Assembly (NCBI GenBank): GCA_001824005.1
Contig: MHWG01000022.1
Span: forward strand, 25,512 to 42,286
Origin: Candidatus Zambryskibacteria bacterium RIFCSPLOWO2_01_FULL_47_14
GTDB taxonomy: Bacteria; Patescibacteria; Paceibacteria; UBA9973; Zambryskibacteraceae
Direction of reading: 5' to 3'
DNA: 16,775 bases
Position numbers and translations under genes: made by a program. Below the pieces are notes generated by a model, which had not been told where the DNA came from, ran no database searches, and was given only the letters and a program-made list of their open reading frames with translations. This document shows positions 13,106-16,775 of the stretch, in pieces. Each line of letters begins with the position of its first letter. The stretch's first letter is position 1.

Positions 13106-13133
13106 GCAATTTTCAATTTGCAATTTTCAATTT
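13106..13133 (+). repeat. Tandem 14-bp AT-rich repeat containing the ybeY start
   Basis: GCAATTTTCAATTT occurs twice, 13106-13119 and 13120-13133, without mismatch, starting 7 nt after the rpsU stop. The TTG start of ybeY (13118) lies in the first copy and the next five codons in the second, so the repeat encodes the beginning of that protein. Confidence 0.85.
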
Positions 13134-13474
13134 CCAATAAAACCAGAAAGAAGATACCTCGGGCGACATTCGAGAAAATTAAAGACGGAATTCTGGGTAA
13201 ACGCTACGAACTCTCGCTCGTTTTCTGCGGCAATTCACTTTCGAGGAAGCTCAATCTTAAGTTCCGAGGCAAAGACAAACCGGCCAATATACTCTCCTTC
13301 CCTCTTTCGAAAAATTCGGGAGAAATTTTCATTAATCTGTCGAAATTGGGCGAATTTTCGCCACTTCATCTCTTTATCCACGGACTTCTGCATTTGAAAG
13401 GAATGCCACATGGGGCTAGAATGAATCGAGTAGAAAAAAAATGGCTCGTCAAATCACAGTCGGCATCGATATAG
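13118..13474 (+). CDS. ybeY: Endoribonuclease YbeY, compact form
   Basis: A 118-residue zinc-dependent YbeY-family protein, which takes part in 16S rRNA 3'-end maturation and ribosome quality control. Landmarks: LNLKFRGKDKPANILSFPLS (about 46-65), matching RGKDKPTNVLSFP, and the metal site HGLLHLKGMPHG near residue 89, matching HGxLHLxGxDH with Pro for Asp. It is shorter than E. coli YbeY (155), mainly through a deletion between the SFP strand and the metal helix. No ATG exists near the N-terminus. The first usable codon is TTG 13118, and the frame continues from rpsU after its TAG with only six codons between. The last 34 nt overlap ftsA in another frame. Confidence 0.85.
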   Translation: MQFSISNKTRKKIPRATFEKIKDGILGKRYELSLVFCGNSLSRKLNLKFRGKDKPANILSFPLSKNSGEIFINLSKLGEFSPLHLFIHGLLHLKGMPHGARMNRVEKKWLVKSQSASI

Positions 13475-14640
13475 GCACTTCCCAAACCAAGGTAATCATA
13501 GCCGAAGCCATTTTCGAACAGGGGCATTTCTCGCCGAGGATTATCGGTGCCGGCAGTGCAGACTCCAAGGGCCTCGAGCGCGGCTACATCGTCTCCGTCG
13601 CGGAGGCGGCCGAGAGTGTGCGGCTAGCGGTAAGCCGCGCCGAGAAGGCGGCCGGAGTAAAGGCCAGGCGCGCTTATGTCTCCTTCGGCGGCATAGGACT
13701 TGGAAGTGCGAAAGCTAGTGGTTCGGTGGCCATTACCCGCGCGGATCTTGAGATTACCGAGCGAGACCTCTCCGCCGTCCTCGAGGCGGCGGAGAGGTCT
13801 CTGCCCTCGACTGCCATTTTAAACAAGCGAATCATCAATACCATTCCCGTCGAGTACAAGATCGACTCTCTTGCCGTCTGGGGCGAGGCGCTCGGCCTCA
13901 AGGCGCAAAAACTCGAGGTCAAGGCCCTTTTCATCACCTGCTTCGAGCATCACCTCTCCCAGCTCATAAAGACGATCGAGGTGGCCGGACTTGAGGTCGT
14001 TGATGTCATCGCAGCGCCGGTAGCGGCAAGTTTCGTCACCGTTTCAAAGAAGGACCGCCGCGTTGGCTGTCTTCTCGTTGATCTCGGCGCGGAAACGCTC
14101 TCCGTCGCCACTTTCGAGAACAGTAACCCCGTTTCCCTCGAAGTTTTCCCCATCGGCGGATCAGACATTACCAACGATATTGCCTTAGGCTTGAAGCTTC
14201 CGCTCGAAGACGCAGAGAATGTGAAGGAGGGAGGCTTGGCCCGCTCTACGTACTCGAAGAAGAAACTCGAGGAGATAATCCTCGCTCGCCTCGGCGACTG
14301 CTTCGAGCTCATAGAAAATCATTTAAAGGTTATCGGCCGCGATCGGCTGCTGCCGGCCGGCATCATCCTTACCGGCGGTGGTGCATCGCTTGCGGGTACC
14401 AAAAATTTCGCGGAAGAATTCCTGGAACTGCCGGCGCGCATTGCGGAAATTCATTTTGGCACAAGCGAGAAGAATCGCATGCGGGAAAGTATCTGGGCCA
14501 CGGCCTGCGGGCTCTCCTTAGCGGGTTTCAATTCCGGGGAGAAAAATTCGTGGAACAGCGGCGGCCAGAATTCGATATTGCCCGGGGGCAAAGGACTGAT
14601 GCAGAAAATTTCCCGCCTGATTTCTCAAATTTTGCCATAA
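13441..14640 (+). CDS. ftsA: Cell division protein FtsA
   Basis: A 399-residue actin-fold ATPase that ties FtsZ to the inner membrane. The phosphate-1 loop is GIDIGTSQTKV (8-18), phosphate-2 is LLVDLGAETLSVA, and the adenosine motif is GIILTGGGASLAG (about 310-322). The 1C subdomain lies at about 85-165. A spacer rich in Gly, Ser and Asn ends in the amphipathic helix KGLMQKISRLISQILP (384-399), the membrane-targeting sequence. The start ATG 13441 follows an A-run and lies within the 3' end of ybeY; a Shine-Dalgarno is not evident, so coupling to ybeY is likely. It is followed after 88 bp by ftsZ, the usual order. Confidence 0.95.
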   Translation: MARQITVGIDIGTSQTKVIIAEAIFEQGHFSPRIIGAGSADSKGLERGYIVSVAEAAESVRLAVSRAEKAAGVKARRAYVSFGGIGLGSAKASGSVAITRADLEITERDLSAVLEAAERSLPSTAILNKRIINTIPVEYKIDSLAVWGEALGLKAQKLEVKALFITCFEHHLSQLIKTIEVAGLEVVDVIAAPVAASFVTVSKKDRRVGCLLVDLGAETLSVATFENSNPVSLEVFPIGGSDITNDIALGLKLPLEDAENVKEGGLARSTYSKKKLEEIILARLGDCFELIENHLKVIGRDRLLPAGIILTGGGASLAGTKNFAEEFLELPARIAEIHFGTSEKNRMRESIWATACGLSLAGFNSGEKNSWNSGGQNSILPGGKGLMQKISRLISQILP

Positions 14641-14728
14641 AACGATGAAATATTTTGCGAATCTTGTCTATTGCTTTCCTTTTTCAGAAGCTTTGAGTAA
14701 GATAGGCCCATCAAAATAATTTAAGCCC

Positions 14729-15895
14729 ATGCCACAAATCAAACCAGAAGTAGAATCTTTCGCCAGAATCAAGGTTATCGGAGTGGGCGGTTCGGGCAAA
14801 AATACGGTCAACCACATGATCAATTCCAAGGTCAGGGGGGTTGAATTCATTTGTATAAACACAGACGCCCAGGATCTCCACAACTCGCTCGCCAAGAAGA
14901 AAATCCATATTGGCAAAAACCTTACCCGAGGCCTTGGCACCGGTATGAACCCGGAGCTCGGCAAGCGCGCCGTGGAGGAAACTAAGGAAGAGGTGCAGGA
15001 GTCGATCAAGGGCGGAGATATGGTCTTCATCACTTCCGGCATGGGTGGTGGCACCGGCTCCGGCGCGGCGCCTGTCGTGGCAAGCACCGCCAAAGAGAAT
15101 GGCTGTCTTACCGTCGCGGTCGTCACCAAACCCTTCTTCTTCGAGGGCCAGCAGAGGATGAAAATTGCCGAGACCGCTATCGAAGATCTCAAGCAATCGG
15201 TGGACGCGCTCATTGTTATCCCCAACGATCGCCTACTCCAGACGGTGGAGAAAAACATCACCGCCAAGAATGCTTTCGCCATCTGCGACAATATTTTGAA
15301 GGAGGCTGTCGAAGGTATCTCGGACCTCATTACCACTCCAGGCATTATCAATATCGACTTTGCCGACATCCGTTCCATCCTCGAGAATTCAGGAGCTGCG
15401 CTCATGGGTATCGGCTCCGCCTCCGGCGAGAATCGCGCTATCGAAGCCGCCAAGGCCGCCATCTCCTCTCCGCTTCTCGAACTTTCGATTAACGGAGCCA
15501 AGGGAGTGCTCTTCTCTATTGCCGGCGGTGACGATCTCACTATGTTTGAAATTCAGGATGCCGCCAAAATTATTACTGAGTCCGTCGATCCCAATGCCAA
15601 AATTATCTTTGGCACCGTCCGCGATGAGAAGCTCAAGAAGGGCGAATTGAAGATCACCGTCATCGCCTCAAACTTCCCGGAGAACAATGCAAGGAAAGCC
15701 GGATCGCTCTTCCAGAGCTTCAGTTCGGAAGAAGATAAGAAAGGCCGCATCTTCAACGCCCTCGAGAAAGCTCCGGCCAAAGAAGTGGATGTGAAGAAGC
15801 CCGTCCCCTCCCCCGTCCCCCTCGCGAAAGACAACAGTGATGATGACGACTGGAGTGCCGTTCCAGCATTTCTCAGAAGGAGTAAGTTGAAGTAA
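14729..15895 (+). CDS. ftsZ: Cell division protein FtsZ
   Basis: A 388-residue tubulin-like GTPase that forms the division ring. The GTP site includes GVGGSGKNTVNHM (18-30) and the tubulin signature GGGTGSG (106-112). The T7 synergy loop NIDFADIR (208-215) has Asp210 and Asp213 for GTP hydrolysis across subunits. A short linker of about 45 residues ends in the acidic peptide DDDDWSAVPAFLRR, the FtsA-binding tail, followed by basic SKLK. The 88-bp gap after ftsA holds AATAAT (14715-14720) 9 nt before the ATG, which could give a separate leaderless transcript. No Shine-Dalgarno is seen. Confidence 0.97.
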   Translation: MPQIKPEVESFARIKVIGVGGSGKNTVNHMINSKVRGVEFICINTDAQDLHNSLAKKKIHIGKNLTRGLGTGMNPELGKRAVEETKEEVQESIKGGDMVFITSGMGGGTGSGAAPVVASTAKENGCLTVAVVTKPFFFEGQQRMKIAETAIEDLKQSVDALIVIPNDRLLQTVEKNITAKNAFAICDNILKEAVEGISDLITTPGIINIDFADIRSILENSGAALMGIGSASGENRAIEAAKAAISSPLLELSINGAKGVLFSIAGGDDLTMFEIQDAAKIITESVDPNAKIIFGTVRDEKLKKGELKITVIASNFPENNARKAGSLFQSFSSEEDKKGRIFNALEKAPAKEVDVKKPVPSPVPLAKDNSDDDDWSAVPAFLRRSKLK

Positions 15896-15898
15896 AAT
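15870..15898 (+). promoter_or_regulatory. Candidate promoter of trxB overlapping the ftsZ stop
   Basis: TTCTCA (15870-15875), 17-bp spacer, TAAAAT (15893-15898); the -10 contains the ftsZ stop codon. Its last base is 7 nt before the A of the trxB ATG, so the message would start at the start codon. The same arrangement, TAAAAT overlapping the previous stop, occurs at 2030-2035. Confidence 0.45.
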
Positions 15899-15904
15899 AG
15901 AGGA

Positions 15905-16775
15905 ATGTTCGATTTAACGATTATCGGCGGAGGCCCCGCCGGCGTGGCCGCCGGCGTTTATGCCGCGAGGAAACGGCTCAAAACGATTTTAATAACAGAG
16001 AGTTTCGGCGGACAGTCCACAGAATCCTCGGGCATCGAGAACTGGATCGGCACTATAAATATTCCCGGCGCTGATTTTGGCAAAATGCTGGAGAATCATC
16101 TGCATGCTTATGCTGGAGAATCAGTTGAGATTCTCCTAGGTGATAAGGTTAATAAGATTAATAAGTTGAATAAGGAGTTTCAAATCCAGACAGAATCCGG
16201 AAAAGCTTATACTTCGAAAACGGTGCTTATAACTACCGGCTCGACAAGAAGGAAGCTTGATATCCCGGGAGCAAAAGAGTTTGAAAATAAAGGCATCTCC
16301 TACTGTGCCTCATGCGACGGGCCCCTTTTCGCCGGACAAGACGTGGCGGTCGTAGGAGGCGGCAATGCCGCTTTCGAGACGGCCGCCCAGCTTCTAAATT
16401 ACGCCTCATCCGTAACACTTCTCAATCGTTCGGACGAATTTAAAGCTGATCCCGTAACAGTTGAGAAGGTGCTTTCCCATCCCAATATAAAGGCGGTAAA
16501 AAATGCTGTACCGAAAGAAATTGGAGGGGATAAATTTGTAAACGTTATGATATATCATAGCAACGGCGAAGAATATGAAATAAGGGTTTCCGGCATCTTT
16601 GTAGAAATAGGCCTCGTGCCTACCACTTACTTCGCGGAAGGACTTGTCGATATGAATAAAATCGGACAGATTGTCGTCGATTGCAAAACGCAAAGAACTT
16701 CCATCGATGGCGTCTGGGCGGCCGGTGACTCAACCGACGGACTCTACCATCAGAACAACATCGCCGCAGGCGACG
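15905..16775 (+). CDS. trxB: Thioredoxin reductase, C-terminus cut by window edge
   Basis: 290 residues visible of an expected 300-310. A FAD/NADPH flavoprotein that reduces thioredoxin. The FAD loop is IIGGGPAGVAAGVYAARK (6-23), and the FAD-contact segment SFGGQSTESSGIENWIG follows. The redox-active pair is CASC (134-137) in YCASCDGPLF. The NADPH loop is VVGGGNAAFETA (149-160). The C-terminal FAD motif GVWAAGDSTD is present near the window end. It starts 9 nt after the ftsZ stop; AGAGGA touches the ATG and is too close to act as a normal Shine-Dalgarno. Residues 82-90 (VNKINKLNK) are encoded by three 9-bp tandem units (16148-16174). Confidence 0.93.
   Translation, partial: MFDLTIIGGGPAGVAAGVYAARKRLKTILITESFGGQSTESSGIENWIGTINIPGADFGKMLENHLHAYAGESVEILLGDKVNKINKLNKEFQIQTESGKAYTSKTVLITTGSTRRKLDIPGAKEFENKGISYCASCDGPLFAGQDVAVVGGGNAAFETAAQLLNYASSVTLLNRSDEFKADPVTVEKVLSHPNIKAVKNAVPKEIGGDKFVNVMIYHSNGEEYEIRVSGIFVEIGLVPTTYFAEGLVDMNKIGQIVVDCKTQRTSIDGVWAAGDSTDGLYHQNNIAAGD

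Noticed and set aside
13374..13382. TTATCCACG resembling a DnaA box
   Set aside because: It encodes the LFIHG metal-site segment of YbeY, and no cluster of boxes is present; the similar TATCCACAG near 1789 is inside a pilin-like gene.
14668..15540. 290-codon open frame opposite ftsZ
   Set aside because: It is the antisense shadow of a highly conserved gene; the product is serine- and proline-rich low complexity.

Overview
The window looks like a chromosomal segment from a small-genome bacterium of the Candidate Phyla Radiation (Patescibacteria), most likely of the Parcubacteria group. This is inferred from gene content and style, not from a search. The evidence is compact or shortened versions of universal proteins (YbeY, Pth, S21), small membrane-pilin paralogues, a UlaG-like metallo-beta-lactamase fold protein with lost ligands, a HisRS-like orphan, almost no Shine-Dalgarno sequences, and short AT-rich palindromic repeats between genes. 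TGA ends the 6206-6733 gene normally, so the UGA-glycine code of Gracilibacteria/SR1 does not apply.

Layout. Positions 1-6733 are all on the minus strand. Reading in the direction of transcription they are: a metallo-beta-lactamase-fold protein (6206-6733), a small membrane protein (5805-6104) overlapping gyrA (3395-5821), a membrane-anchored solute-binding protein (2028-3311), then a tandem run of six small two-helix pilin-like membrane proteins (1713-2021 down to the truncated gene at 1-221). Positions 6873-8743 form an island of two plus-strand single-gene cassettes, a LysM membrane protein and a small lipoprotein-like protein. Each has a strong promoter, a leader hairpin, a good Shine-Dalgarno and the same two-hairpin 3' module. 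Positions 8878-10104 encode a four-domain S1 protein. A 456-bp element with perfect 13-bp terminal inverted repeats follows; it carries a 23S-intervening-sequence-type four-helix-bundle gene and ends in pth. A divergent promoter separates pth from lepB, which is translationally coupled to a degenerate HisRS-like gene. The right end is rpsU, ybeY, ftsA, ftsZ and trxB (cut by the window edge), covering translation, cell division and redox.

Expression signals fall into two styles. In most of the window a -10-like hexamer sits 7-9 nt upstream of the ATG and no Shine-Dalgarno is visible, which predicts leaderless mRNAs. Only the two island genes have long leaders with a Shine-Dalgarno. Several AT-rich repeats sit flush with stop codons (gyrA, the 6206-6733 gene, rpsA, pth, rpsU), and a different palindromic repeat sits flush with two start codons. 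The most notable points are the paired expression cassettes, the repeat-bounded four-helix-bundle gene with a gene-less relative 4 kb away, the predicted leaderless transcription, and the six-gene pilin-like array.

No tRNA, rRNA, CRISPR array or transposase gene was seen, and no intergenic gap exceeds 300 bp.
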